Assembly: GCF_020921035.1 (NCBI RefSeq)
Contig: NC_063151.1
Span: forward strand, 33,486,934 to 33,550,933
Direction: 5' to 3'
Source: Rhodamnia argentea
Taxonomy: Eukaryota > Streptophyta > Magnoliopsida > Myrtales > Myrtaceae
DNA length: 64,000 bases
Positions 22,390-33,149 of the stretch are shown one piece after another; position 1 is the stretch's first letter; every line of letters starts with the position of its first letter. The notes beneath the pieces are model-generated. The model had not been told where the DNA came from and did not search any database. It saw only the letters and a list, made by a program, of their open reading frames with translations. The position numbers and the translations under genes were made by a program.

Positions 22390-23228
22390 ATGCCAGTTGC
22401 TTCTGAGAGCCACCAAACTCGCAACTACTTCTGCTGAAAGGGCATAGAATAGACCATAAGCATGGAAGAAGTATTCTTTCCCTAGCAAATCGGCCAATGA
22501 CTCATACCTGCACATGAAGAATGGTCCAACCACATTATAAACAAAAAGAAAGACAAGAATGTAACAAGGGACACTGATTGCTGGTCATAAGCAAGCGCCC
22601 TCAAACATCTTTACTTGAGCTTCTTCCTAACTTTCCTGAGTAATTTTCTGACAAATTACATGACTGCTCAATCAGTTTCACAGTAGAGAGAGAACTTGCG
22701 AAGGTTCCAGCTCAAAGATGAAATTTTCCACATAGATTGAACTTCGAAGAGAATCTCAGAACATTTGAACATGGAGAAAACGTGGAAAGTCATCGACACT
22801 AACTTCCCGAAAGATATAATTGCTATATGTTAAAAACTTCAAGATGTTTAACTCTTTTTCACAACATGTCATGACAGGAATTAAAAGTGAACAAATACTA
22901 ATAAAGAGGCAATGGATTCCAAGACGATACAAGAGTTCTCTCAAAGAAGATACAAGGCAAAGCATTCCTACAAGAACAATATAATGGTCCTCTTGAAGAA
23001 GAAATGTAAAGAAAAACATGTAACTAACCATTTAGTGCGAAAGACGGAGTGAATAAAGAGCAGAGGCAACAGCGGGCTGTGGCGTGGCATCTCAAGCAAT
23101 GGTAACCGGACCCCAACATGACGGCAGCCTCTGCAACCTTTCCTCGTACTGCGACGTATCGCCGACAGCGACGTCTCCACATCGTCGTCGTTCTTCTCCT
23201 CCAATGACGACTTCTCCAACCTTGTCAT
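22390..23228 (-). CDS. Unrecognised coding-like exon pair
   Basis: Two minus-strand blocks look coding. One, about 23,228-23,032, opens with ATG and reads [20 protein letters not shown], then [20 protein letters not shown] and IHSVFRTKW, ending near a donor-like GTTAG. The other, about 22,508-22,390, follows a CACATGTGCAG acceptor-like site and reads [20 protein letters not shown], then [21 protein letters not shown] do not recognise the family. They may be the first exons of an unknown or decayed gene. Joining and phase were not established. Confidence 0.3.
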
Positions 23229-23624
23229 TGTCGGATATTCATTAGAGAGTTGGCTACTTTTGGGATTACAGTTCTGTATTTGTGGTAGGTGATACGCATG
23301 ATTATCTCTTTCGGATGGATTTTTCAGAATTACGTGGTAGATTCCTGCGAGAACTTATCATATGCCAGTTGTTACTATTAAATTGTTGTTACAATAGGCA
23401 GGAGTTGGGTTTATTGCTTTGATACAAAAAATAAACTCTGCTCTGCCATAGAACTACGAACAAGAATTCATCTAGAGAATGCAAAAGCATTGTCATCTCC
23501 AGTGAGGAAGTAGGCACCTTCTTATGGGTTCCGACTTGTCGAGTGCAGCTGCAGCAGCGGTCATGAATTCCAGGTCAGCTGAGCTTTTATAGACTAAGGA
23601 TTGGCGAGCCCCGGAAATGCCAAT

Positions 23625-24240
23625 TCTTCCCCTATGATGTCTTCAACCATGTCCAACTGAAGCTCCCTTGATGCTGAAATTGGATTGGGGCGTCCAAGGA
23701 GATGCGTTGAATAAGCTGAGGGAAGCTGCTTCCTTTAAGATGAGAAGCGACACTACAGCAGTTGCTAATACTGTCTCGGCAGCAGCGACGGCTGATGAGC
23801 CAAATATTTCTTGAGTCAATTCATGGGTTAAGGACGTGTCTCCCGCGGAGGACGTGATCTTCGCCGCAGAGAAAGGACAACGTGCTTCTCGGGAAGACAT
23901 TCGCGAAATGCTTTGGGTGGAGCAGCTATACAGAGAAGTGCGGCTTAAGATCGCCGCCACAAGTCGGTTGCTTGATGATACTGACCAATTGGTATTCTTT
24001 GCATTTGTTTTGATGTCAAGGTAAGAAGCTAAAAAATTCCAAAAATAGCGGGATCATGTTGCAAAAGCTATAGCAACTCCCAAGTCTTTCAAAACACCAC
24101 CTGAATCTGAAGGTGGGAAGCTACTGGATATCTTGCAATTTAGCTTTATCCTGATAAAGCAAGCAATTGTTGATTTCGGTAGACTTAAATTGCAATTAGG
24201 GAGAAGCGTTGCATGTCTCTATCTACCTGACTGCTTCACA
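23625..24240 (+). pseudogene. Unrecognised + strand gene fragment
   Basis: Three consecutive stretches have protein-like composition on the + strand: about 23,650-23,812 (LDWGVQGDALNKLREAASFK, VANTVSAAATADEPN, then an in-frame TGA), 23,830-24,000 (SWVKDVSPAEDVIFAAEKGQ, EDIREMLWVEQLYREVRLKI) and 24,058-24,240 (PKSFKTPPESEGGKLLDILQ, SVACLYLPDCFTMN). The stop after DEPNIS interrupts the frame, which then resumes. This suggests a decayed gene. The family is unknown to me. Confidence 0.35.
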
Positions 24241-24439
24241 ATGAACTGACATTACCAATAAAGAGAATACAACACTCGTAGAGACTGAGAGCATAAGAAA
24301 TCGCGATAATGCATTCATCTGTTTCATCAAAGGACCACACCTCTAATTCCTCAGATAGATCCTTCACCTTGTCTGCAATCTCTCTTTTCGCGCAGCTAAG
24401 GTATAGGAGAAACAAACAAGTCACAGTAAGCATTGTTTC

Positions 24440-25450
24440 TGTTAAATTATACTAAAATTTTCGTATCGCAAATCCTGCTAAATTAGAGATCCAGAAACAC
24501 ACCCATATCAAACACCTCGTCCAATCTCTTTGATGTTCTCGAATCTCTAAATTGTGTACTAATATTGTTTCTATTAAAATTATAGTGTGAGTGTATAATT
24601 ACTTTTGATTCAGCGATCCGATAATTACGTCGCCGTAGAAGCGGATATACAATGACGTTAATAAGGAAAATAAGAAGGCATAGAGACCTAAAGAAGATGA
24701 CAGCACAGCTAAAATCAAAAGCTCAACTTCATTAAGACTTCTCTTCTAGATTCCCCACTGTTGTGCTTTCTTTCGTCTCTTTTGCTTTCCTAAGGGCTCT
24801 TCTCAAGCCTAGAATTATAAATAAATATGTCAAAGTGAGCAGTGATTCGGCACCGCCACGTAACCAATCTACATTAGATAACGAAGGAACATACTGCACT
24901 TTTGCTGCCCCATTTTGCATGAAGATAATGCAAAAAGTTTAACATCAGACATCAATATATCCTCAAGAGAAAAATGCCAATTAACCGAAACCAAGGGAGA
25001 AACCACCACATAATCCAGCTAGGACTGCTCGGTTGAGGTGAAGCCATGGAATATGAGATGAAGAAATCAGTCCAGCGGAAAAAAAAAGGCCAACTTAAGC
25101 ACGGCTAAATTAAACTTCATCAACTGAACAATGTATCATGCTGAACTCGACCAATTGATGGAAGAATCCTAAGGAAGTTTATAAGAATTAAACATGTAGT
25201 AGTCCAGATACTACTGATGTAGCCAATTACAGCAGTTACCCAGAGAGAGGAGTAAATCGGAGTGAGAAAGAAAGGGAAAAAAATGAACTTGATTGGTTCA
25301 CAAGAGGGATTGGGGAGCACACTTGAGTACTGAATACTTGTATTAGATGGTGAAGCAGGCTAGAAGCTCGACATTCCAAAAGTAATCTCATCTTAGCTCG
25401 AAAATCAAAATGCAAAGCACATAACCAAACGAATTTCTGCTTCAGAAGTT
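24440..25450. other. Spacer, nothing firm
   Basis: AT-rich. A minus-strand piece at 24,400-24,250 (AKREIADKVKDLSEELEVWS) looks coding but is isolated and unrecognised. Nothing else supported. Confidence 0.3.
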
Positions 25451-25455
25451 GGGTT

Positions 25456-25915
25456 ATCTAACGGATTGCTCCAAAAGCACTTTTGGAGTGGAATTCTACT
25501 CCAAAAATGTTGCCATGCGCGTCCTAAACTTCTTGTTATTTTCAGAGAACATATTAAATCTTCACATCATACTAACAATTTTTTTTTTCAAGTCATTTAT
25601 TCCTTCAATTTTGTGTGACCATGTGGGTAAATTCAATGCACATCAATTACTTGTGTATCTCTTATTAAAAGTGCCCTTTTTGGTCACCACTATTTGTAGT
25701 TTTTAAGTAACATTATTCTTCTTCTTTCTTTTTGGTTATTGCATTGGAGGAAACTTCAAATTCATCGTCCATAATAGCAATACACAGTTTAGAGAATATC
25801 TTAAATCTTCACAACACGTTAACATTTTTCTTTTCAAGTCCTTCACGCCTTTTTATTTTGGGTTATGAACAAGGAGAAATGGCCATAAAAGAGAGGCTCT
25901 TTTAGGAAAATTGTA
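25456..25915 (+). repeat. 200-bp dispersed repeat, copy 2, expanded
   Basis: Opposite-strand copy of the repeat at 12,324-12,524: CTAACGGATTGCTCCAAAAG through CAATTTTGTG at 25,456-25,615. The distal end (AGGAGAAATGG, AGAGAGGCTCTTTTAGG) appears only at about 25,880-25,915. The intervening part repeats the middle section a second time (GAGAATATCTTAAATCTTCA at about 25,793), so this copy is internally duplicated. It ends about 220 bp upstream of the UGT start codon and so contributes to its promoter region. Confidence 0.75.
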
Positions 25916-26065
25916 GTTTTTAGCTTCTCGCGATCACGTGAAAAGAACAGTTATGCATTTATACCTCGTTGAAAACAAAGAAAGACTTTGCTTTTCCTAA
26001 TTACTCGTGTAATAAATGAGGACCAAACCTCATTTCAATATCTCCCAACGCCACATCTCCCTTTA

Positions 26066-26076
26066 CTTTTATATCA
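26066..26076 (+). promoter_or_regulatory. TATA-like box of the UGT gene
   Basis: CTTTTATATCACC at about 26,066-26,078 is a plausible TATA box. Transcription would begin near 26,100, giving a short leader to the ATG at 26,135 and excluding the in-frame ATG at 25,988. Confidence 0.5.
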
Positions 26077-26134
26077 CCGCCACCTTGCACATTCAAGTGA
26101 AGTGAAGTTGTCTCCAACCCGAAGAGCCACAACA

Positions 26135-27598
26135 ATGGAGGGCACCATCGTCCTGTACACATTCCCGGAGATCGGCCACGTCATCTCCACGGTCGAGCTC
26201 GGCAAGCTTATTCTCCACCGCCACGGCCACCAGTTCGCCATCACTGTCCTGCTCACCATTGGCTTCGGCGACTCCCCGAGCATCACCTCCTACATCGACA
26301 CCATCTCTCGCTCCCACCCTTCCATCTCCTTCCGCCGCCTCCCTCCCGTCTCCGTTGACCCGGCCAACCCGCCTCGGAGCCACGAGGCCGTGGCTTTTGA
26401 CTTCATCCGCAAGAACTCCGACGGTCTCCTCCAGTCGCTACTGGACATCTCTACTGCCTCCACTGTGAAAGTGCTCATCATTGACTTCTTCGGCACCTCC
26501 GCGGTGCCCATAGCGAAGGCGCTGAACATCCCCACGTACTACTTCCTCACCTCTGGCGCCTCTGCGCTCGCCGCATTCCTTTATTTACCAAGACTTTTCG
26601 AGCGCTCAACTAAGAGCTTCAAGGACCAGGCTGGGGTCGTCCTGGATTTCCCGGGCCTTCCGTCTTTGAAGGCAACCCAGATGCCAGAGCCGACCCTCGA
26701 TCGGGACGACCCGGCCTATGGGGAGTTATGCTATTTCTGTGACCACCTGACCAAGGGGGACGGGATTCTGGTAAACACGTTTGAAGCGCTCGAGCCGAAG
26801 GCAGTGGAGCTCATCGCCAGTGGTGTGTGCGTCCCGGACGCGCCAACCCCACCGGTGTACTGCATCGGACCCCTGATCGGGGACGAGTCATCACGTGCCA
26901 GCGACAGCATTGTCAGCGGGCAGCAGGATTGCCTGTCTTGGCTGGAGAAGCAACCGATGAAGAGCGTGGTCTTCCTATGCTTCGGAAGCCGAGGAAGGCT
27001 CTCGGCCGAGCAGATCAAGGAACTGGCAGTCGGACTCGAAAAGGGCGGTCATCGGTTCCTATGGGTGGTGAAGAACCCGTCCAGCCACGATGGTGGCATC
27101 GGCGATGTGGACTTGGAGGCGCTCATGCCGGAGGGTTTCCTGGAGAGGACCAAGGAGAGGGGGATGGTGGTGAGGTCATGGGCGCCGCAAGTAGCGGTGC
27201 TGAGGAAGGAGGCCCTGGGGGGTTTCGTGACGCACTGCGGGTGGAACTCGGTGCTGGAGGCTGTGGCGGCGGGGGTAGCGCTGGTGGCGTGGCCGCTGTA
27301 CGCGGAGCAGCACATGAACAGGAACTTCCTGGTGCAGCACATGGAGATGGCGATCGGGGTGGAGCAGCGGGACGGCGACGGGTTCGTCAGCGGGGACGAA
27401 GTGGCGAGGGCGGTGAGAGAGCTGATGGAGTCGGAGCGAGGGAGAGAGCTGAGAGAGAAGAGCTGGGCGATGAGAGAGAAGGCCGCGGAGGCTCTGGGAG
27501 ACTCCGGATCGTCCACGACGACTCTGGCCGAGTTGGCCCGGGCATGGAGCCGCCTCCCGAAGCCAATGAATTCTATCCAATGCGCCTCCACCGCATGA
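26135..27598 (+). CDS. UDP-glycosyltransferase, UGT88 type (487 aa, intronless)
   Basis: Family-1 glycosyltransferase moving a sugar, usually glucose from UDP-glucose, onto small phenolic acceptors such as flavonoids or phloretin; cytosolic. His15 in the N-terminal PEIGH motif and Asp117 in [10 protein letters not shown] are the expected catalytic pair. The 44-residue PSPG sugar-donor box spans residues 349-392, from WAPQVAVL through THCGWNS to PLYAEQ; the final Gln fits UDP-glucose use. Overall sequence resembles the UGT88 group ([40 protein letters not shown]). The ATG at 26,135 has a good context (ACAACAATGG); an in-frame ATG at 25,988 would add 49 residues but lies before the TATA-like box. 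Oddities: [10 protein letters not shown] instead of the usual LCFGSxGxFS, and AAGVALVAW where GVPMVAW is common in the PSPG box. Frame is complete and GC-rich compared with its neighbours. Acceptor cannot be named. Confidence 0.93.
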   Translation: MEGTIVLYTFPEIGHVISTVELGKLILHRHGHQFAITVLLTIGFGDSPSITSYIDTISRSHPSISFRRLPPVSVDPANPPRSHEAVAFDFIRKNSDGLLQSLLDISTASTVKVLIIDFFGTSAVPIAKALNIPTYYFLTSGASALAAFLYLPRLFERSTKSFKDQAGVVLDFPGLPSLKATQMPEPTLDRDDPAYGELCYFCDHLTKGDGILVNTFEALEPKAVELIASGVCVPDAPTPPVYCIGPLIGDESSRASDSIVSGQQDCLSWLEKQPMKSVVFLCFGSRGRLSAEQIKELAVGLEKGGHRFLWVVKNPSSHDGGIGDVDLEALMPEGFLERTKERGMVVRSWAPQVAVLRKEALGGFVTHCGWNSVLEAVAAGVALVAWPLYAEQHMNRNFLVQHMEMAIGVEQRDGDGFVSGDEVARAVRELMESERGRELREKSWAMREKAAEALGDSGSSTTTLAELARAWSRLPKPMNSIQCASTA

Positions 27599-27899
27599 GG
27601 AGAGAACTCACGAGATGTGAGGGTGGATGTCAGTTAAGTTTCGATCGGAGTATCATAAGTTGTGGGTGTCTGCTCTGGTTTGACAACGTTAATGGGTGGT
27701 TGACGTTTCGTTTATGTTCCTGCTTTCGGTAATGTATCGTTGGAAATGTCGTTTTAAGCCTTAAGGAGATGTTTGATAAAGGTCGGGGGTCTGCATGGTG
27801 TGCTCGATCTACGCATCATCATACCCTGTTTGCATTCATGCGGTGACCATATATATTCCAAAGAAAGGTGGCACGTAAGAACTCAAAGATAATTACTGC

Positions 27900-28335
27900 G
27901 GATAGTTTTAAATCCTTTAATTAGATTAATTTAGTCTTAAGTATTTTCACATTTGTATCAATTTAGTCATATGTGGTTAAAAAAAAAATCAAACATAGTT
28001 GCAACAAAAATTGCTAACGCGGATGGTGATGATCGTCAAGCCTTGCTTCACCCTGCCTAGGCCGCCTTGGCCTAGGTGAGGATCGGCCTAGCCTAGCTAG
28101 GGGGCCTCGCTGATCATTGGCAAAAAAAAAAAAAAAAAGGAAAAATTCAAAATACTATTTAAAAAATTATAAACAAAAAAAAGAAGTCCATGCTAAATCC
28201 GGTAGTGTATAGTACTAAGTGATTTTTGACCTACATTGATCGGATGAACGAGCTGATCCTATTGCAAAATGATTTAAGACCGAATTGATATCATTAACAT
28301 AATAGATTTAAGAATTTTTTTTTATAGTTTTGGCA
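27900..28335. mobile_element. Foldback-like element, family A, copy with GC core
   Basis: The left arm (about 27,908-27,970: TTTAGTCTTAAGTATTTTCA, TATCAATTTAGTCATATG) and right arm (about 28,228-28,325: GATTTAAGACCGAATTGATA, ATAATAGATTTAAGAATT) are inverted relative to each other. A GC-rich core at about 28,010-28,120 (AGGCCGCCTTGGCCTAGG) lies between poly(A) tracts. No coding capacity. It follows the UGT gene by 300 bp. Confidence 0.6.
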
Positions 28336-28339
28336 ATCC

Positions 28340-29295
28340 TAACGAATTTGCATTTTCATTTCACCAATGTCTCTTATAGCAAGATGAGTCGATAGAATAC
28401 TAAATATTAAATCGTTGTTGACACTTAAAAATCGGCTCGGGTTTGAGAAAGCCAGAACACCCAAGAAGCATCTTTTTTGTTCAATTTATCTTTTATTCGC
28501 ATGGTTACTTCCTATCCGGAATTGCCACGATAGCCCAATTATACATCAAAGCCGAAGATCCAAACCTTCAATGAAAGATCTTTTGTCACGAAAATTTACA
28601 ACAAAGTAATCGCGTTTTCATCTAATAGCTTGAACTTCTAAAGCAGTTTACGGTGATTTCATAAGACATCACACGATATCGTAGTAGGAATTCCGGCTTC
28701 AAATCTTTTCAGTTCTCATTTGCTTCCTCAATTAAATATTTTCATCCTTAAAAATGTGTTTTTATCTAACAATTTAAGATTTCAAAATAATTAACAATCA
28801 CGAAATCTAACCGTAAGTGCACCTCGTACGTGGGCTCGACCTCATCACAAGCTGACGTCTGCATGTCTTCCCCGCGCATTGCGTTCGCACAAAGACGCAC
28901 GTTGGTTCGTTTATACACGTAGCTAACACCCTTGCGGGGCTCTCGCTCTTTTTCTCGTCCCCCGCATGCACTGGCTATCGATTCTCCGCTCCACCTACGT
29001 TTATTGGTCTCCAGCGAATCAATCTCATTTTAGTGCTCTCGGTCCACGGGACACCATGGATTGCCCACCCCTTGCTCCGACACGTCGGGCAATACGCTCA
29101 TTTTTGGCAGATTCCGTGGACGCGACGTGTTTAGCGTAGGAAGAAAATGCTTTTCGACAAGATCTGTTAGGAACGCCGTAATAAATTTATCCGTAGAAAA
29201 GATTGATGCCGTCATCCGAATCCACACCGTCTTTCTCTCCTTTCAAAAACCATTTTTGTTAGCAATCGCGTCTCCAAGAGTTTAGCGAAAATGCA
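28340..29295. other. Spacer, nothing recognised
   Basis: Only short open frames, including a 65-74 codon pair on opposite strands near 29,050-29,280 with no recognisable product. No RNA gene or clear repeat. Confidence 0.35.
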
Positions 29296-29304
29296 GGGAA
29301 GATT

Positions 29305-29745
29305 ACCAAAAATGTCCTAAATTGTTTGACGGTATGGTCCTAGACCTTTTAGTTATATCGATATAGTCCTAAACCTCTTGACGATTTTTCAATTCGGTCT
29401 TAAAACTTTCAATTATGTCAATTTCGTCCTAAACTTTTTCACGATTTACCAATTTAATCCTAAACATTTACATTATGTCAACTTAATCCTAAATCTTTTG
29501 AAATTATGCCAAATTAATCCTAAATTTTTTTGAAGTTTTGCCATTTTAGTCCTAAACTTATTATTTGAGTAATTGACCGGAAGAACTAAATTGACAATTT
29601 GTTAAAAGGTTTAGGACTAGTATGACAAATCACTAAAATACTTAAAACTAAAATTGCATAATTTAAAGGTTTAGGATTGAATTAGTATAAGCATAATAAA
29701 TTTAAGATTTTCTAGATAATTTTCTCCAAAAAAGAAACACGGGCG
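29305..29745. mobile_element. Foldback-like element, family A, short core
   Basis: The left arm (29,305-29,560) is made of repeated units of about 35 bp, each with a TCCTAAAC or TCCTAGAC word and a TNAATTTNGTCC-type follow-up. The right arm (29,600-29,740) has the inverse, AGGTTTAGGACTAGTATGAC and AGGTTTAGGATTGAATTAGT. It has the same arm language as 34.24-34.95 kb but almost no core. Non-coding. Confidence 0.65.
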
Positions 29746-29781
29746 GTAGGCTCAGGCCGACAGTTGCATCCACATCCTAGG

Positions 29782-30412
29782 TAGGGATAAGTGGTTCTAG
29801 ATTCCTTACGGGTTCCACCCGGAACCCGAAACATACCCGTTGGAACGGGTTTCTCATTTTTTGGAATCTGGAACCTACCCGTAATACTTTGAAACCTGGA
29901 ACCTACCCCGTCACGGGTTCTAGGGTCGGTTCCAAGGTACCCGAGAACCTACCAATTTCTTTTATTTTATTTTCTTTTTTCATTTTAAGTTAAGTAAAAG
30001 GAGAGTGAACGCTACAACACCTAAGAAAAAGTGGAGGTGAGTGGTTTTAGGTTTTGTACATGTTACATTTAGAACCCGAAACCAATAAATTAGAACACAT
30101 TTACCATTTTTTTGAACCTGAAACATAAAAATTTGTTTGGCTCCAGATTATACACTTATCATCGAATGCCATAGAACATTGTAGGACCGTGCAAAAACAT
30201 ATACCAAGAAAAATATAAAAATTTATTTCGGGATCTAGGGTCCGGGTTCCAAGTTCCAGTTAGTGGAATCTGAAACCTACCCGTTAGAACAGGTTTCACA
30301 ATTTTTGAAATCTAAAATCTACCTTGCATACCTTGGAACCTGGAATCGGACCGAATCCTACAGGTTCCGATTTCAAATTCTCGATTTTACCCCGAAACCA
30401 TGCTCACCCCTA
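29782..30412. mobile_element. 631-bp hAT-like non-autonomous element with 8-bp target duplication
   Basis: Starts TAGGGATAAGTGGTTC and ends with the inverse of TAGGGGTGAGCATGGTTTC. Target-site duplications ATCCTAGG (29,774-29,781) and ATCCTGGG (30,413-30,420) agree at 7 of 8. The interior repeats GAACCCG, GGTTCC and GAACCTACC words, like the 17-kb element. No transposase, so mobilisation would need an autonomous hAT elsewhere. The adjoining family A element lies directly to its left. Confidence 0.85.
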
Positions 30413-30609
30413 ATCCTGGGAAGACAATCTCGTAGGGTCACATCTCCAGATGCTGGAAATTCGAGGCTAAAAGAAGGTAGATATAGCCCAACGGGGTGCG
30501 CGGTGCATGTTGAGCCAAGGGTTAGGAGATCGAGAAAGATTAAGCTGTGGCTCGCTCCCCCGCATGTGCCCAAGGCCTAAATTATTTTTATTTCTTCATA
30601 TAAAGACTT

Positions 30610-31105
30610 GAAATAAATTGATTCAAGTAAGGGCCAAGTACCCGCAACACTTTCAAACAAAGGCTTGACTTAGTTGGCCGGCTAAATGTTTTGACTGATC
30701 AACGGTATTTTTGTTCGAGTAAATTTTAATTATAATTTTTTTTTGTTTTCTCACTTCTTATTTTTCTTTACTACAGCCGGCAAGGGTCGCGGCCCTTGCC
30801 CGGATATGGTGAAGTGGCGGCCTCGCCTATGGCGAGCAAGGGTGGCCTCGCCCGGTCCTCTCCGGGCATCGATGTGCTCGACCATTGCCGAGATTAGCCA
30901 CCGGCAAAAAGAAAATAAAAAATTATTTAAAAAATCAAAAAATAAAAAAGGTGAAGGACGAAAATGCTATTGACCATTTGAAAGATTTTGCTTGCTGTTA
31001 AGACTAACATGACCACTCCGGACGCTTATTTAAAATAATAGCCACTTCGTGACTTTATTTGGGAAAATAATGACACTTCAATCCCTTATATAAAATTTTT
31101 CTTAT
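30610..31105. mobile_element. Foldback-like element, family B, second copy
   Basis: A GC-rich core at about 30,775-30,905 (GGCAAGGGTCGCGGCCCTTG) is followed by a right arm at 30,990-31,090 (GCCACTTCGTGACTTTATTT, GACACTTCAATCCCTTATAT) that is the inverse of the left arm of the 4.0-4.7 kb element. The left arm at about 30,595-30,665 is much decayed. Non-coding. Confidence 0.5.
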
Positions 31106-31109
31106 GTTC

Positions 31110-32560
31110 GTTGTGCCGACATAATATTAAAACATGAACGAAAGAGAGATATCACGTATAGAGGCCCGATGTTACCATTGAACTTAATAGTAGCTTGAGG
31201 TGAAAGTCGCGTGGAGCTCAATTTGCTCCACACAACATGCCCTTTAATTCTTTGTCTTTGACAAAAGAGTTTGGTGCCTATGAAATGTACCGTTCACGAG
31301 TTCATTGTTATGAGTTAAAAGAGGTACCAAGAAAAGTAAGGGATGATCAATTTCCAGGTGGATTATTTCCCAACCAAGCGTCGAGAAAAAACCGAGGATC
31401 ATCTATTCTTTACTCAAGACTAAGTTTCGGATTGGTCGGTTTTACGTCGAAAATGGGCCTATTTAAGTGTGCTCATCGGCTCTGTCCGAATTTCACTTAT
31501 GACTTCCAATACTCACTTTCGAGAAGAAGCACTTCATTTAAGTTTCGAAAAAGCAGTCATATTAGAATCTGAACGTCAAAGTTTGATTATTTCGAAACGT
31601 CTCGAGTACTTCGAGCCCAACAAAAAAAAAAAAAATCGAAAGCGTGAGTTCCAACATCTATAAAATGTCGAAATTCAAAAGCAGAAATCATCCTATCAGC
31701 ACAAAATTTACAATTTCTAAACCTAAAATTGCACAGCGGTTCATTTGGTTAATTGAATGTTCATAGGTGTTGAAGCTATATCCGTTTCAGTTCAAAAATT
31801 TTCTCAAGTTCGTTCGGGATCCAGCGGGAGCCGTCGGCCCATTAATGTACAAAAGCTGGGCTTGAAAGTGGGGAAACAGCGCAAATTCAAAAAGGCTTGG
31901 GCCTGTAATGTTGGTTTCATCTCAATGCCTTGTGGAGAACTTACCATTGAAAACTCATCACTATGTAATTTCGGTGGTTTATTATTTTGCTTAGCGTTAT
32001 AAACATTTGGTCTTTCAATTTCTACATAATCATGCCACGAAAACATGATTCTTGAATTCATTTATTTGCTATGGTAGGCAAAAAGAGTTTATGAATTGCT
32101 AATCACACCCATTAATAGAGGTAAGAACAACAATATGAAAGGCGGGAGAAATCCAATTTTGACTCGAGTATTCTTGAAATTACGAATTAAATCGATCGGA
32201 TTATTTCTCTAGTCGAACAACATTCAATGTGTCTAAATGTCTATATCTTGATCATTCTACTAAAATATCCCGATTCTGAATCAGAATTAGAAATTTAAAT
32301 AGAACATTCGGGAAATCAAGAATTAAATCGATGAAATCGCTTCTTAGCTTGAACTGGACTCGAAGCCCATTTCGACAAAGAAAGCTATGACGTGTAAAAT
32401 TACTAAGACGATTATATATTTTTTTTCTTGAGAAGAACATATTCGAGTATAATACGGTGTTTAGTGTGTCCTTCCAATTAATTAATCGGTTAATTAACAA
32501 AAGGGCTGGATCGATGACATTAGAATAGAATCGACGAACACAGCTAAGACTCGCTCGATG
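31110..32560. other. Spacer, nothing recognised
   Basis: Open frames of 64-111 codons occur at 31,237-31,663 (+) and 32,252-32,569 (-), but their products have no recognisable motif. No RNA genes or strong repeats seen. Confidence 0.35.
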
Positions 32561-32566
32561 TCCGTC

Positions 32567-32579
32567 CACTTATAAAAAT
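32567..32579 (+). promoter_or_regulatory. TATA box upstream of the small membrane protein gene
   Basis: ACTTATAAAAATA at about 32,567-32,579. A start site 25-35 bp downstream (near 32,605) would leave the ATG at 32,603 at or before the transcript end, which favours the ATG at 32,738. Confidence 0.5.
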
Positions 32580-32737
32580 ACTGCGGCTCATGTGGGCTTC
32601 GAATGCTTCTCTCCCAACCCAAAGCCACGCCTTCCCCTTCCCTTCCCCATGACCCTCGGTCGCCCCATGGGTGCCCCCGCCACCACCGCCCTCCGACCGC
32701 GATTGGCCGACCGCCCGTGTCACCGACGGCGAGGATC

Positions 32738-33142
32738 ATGCTAGCCGTCGCGACGTGGCTCCGCGCCCGCCACCGGAGCCGCCGCTGCCTGCTGCTGGTG
32801 CTCTGCTCCCCGCTGCTCGTCCCGCTGCTCTGCGCCGCCTTCCCCCTCCTCTGCGCGGCCGAGCTCTTCCTCCGGCTCTGCTGCCGGAAGAGGAGATCGG
32901 GGGACGAGGGCGGCGGCGAGGAGGAGGAGGAGGAGGAGGCGGCCGCGAGGCTGCGGAGATGCGAAGAGGGGCGCTGCGGCGGCGGCGGGGAGAGTGAGGT
33001 AGGGGTGTTGCTCCAGAGGTACTTGGAAGATCAGCTGAGACTGGTGGGAACTGTGTACGAGTGCGGGGACGATGGCGATGGCGACGGCGACGACGGGGAT
33101 GTCGGGTTCCTAGAGAGTTGTCGGAGTCCTCTCCTCGCTTGA
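32738..33142 (+). CDS. Small one-TM plant protein of unknown function (134 aa)
   Basis: Intronless frame from MLAVATWLRARHRSRR. Basic residues are followed by a strongly hydrophobic segment (residues about 17-45: CLLLVLCSPLLVPLLCAAFP and on), then a basic stop-transfer RKRR and an acidic glutamate run. The C-terminal part has LRRCEEGRCGGG, VGVLLQRYLEDQLRLVGTVY and an Asp-rich stretch. This layout (signal-anchor, RRCEEGRCG-like motif, QRYLEDQL) recalls a family of small uncharacterised plant proteins, but I know no assigned function. An upstream in-frame ATG at 32,603 would add 45 low-complexity Pro/His residues. Very GC-rich. Likely an endomembrane or plasma-membrane protein; that is inference from the one TM segment. 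Confidence 0.72.
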   Translation: MLAVATWLRARHRSRRCLLLVLCSPLLVPLLCAAFPLLCAAELFLRLCCRKRRSGDEGGGEEEEEEEAAARLRRCEEGRCGGGGESEVGVLLQRYLEDQLRLVGTVYECGDDGDGDGDDGDVGFLESCRSPLLA

Positions 33143-33149
33143 GTTTGAT

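Noticed and set aside
25988-26134. N-terminal extension of the UGT from an upstream in-frame ATG
   Set aside because: The extension lies across and before the TATA-like box and is not seen in UGTs, which start at the [12 protein letters not shown]-type motif.
27049-27591. 180-codon minus-strand open frame under the UGT gene
   Set aside because: Antisense shadow of the PSPG region; no family features.
26827-27732. 301-codon open frame overlapping the UGT gene in another frame
   Set aside because: It is rich in Arg and Gly, as expected from a shifted frame of GC-rich coding DNA. The UGT frame has full family motifs.
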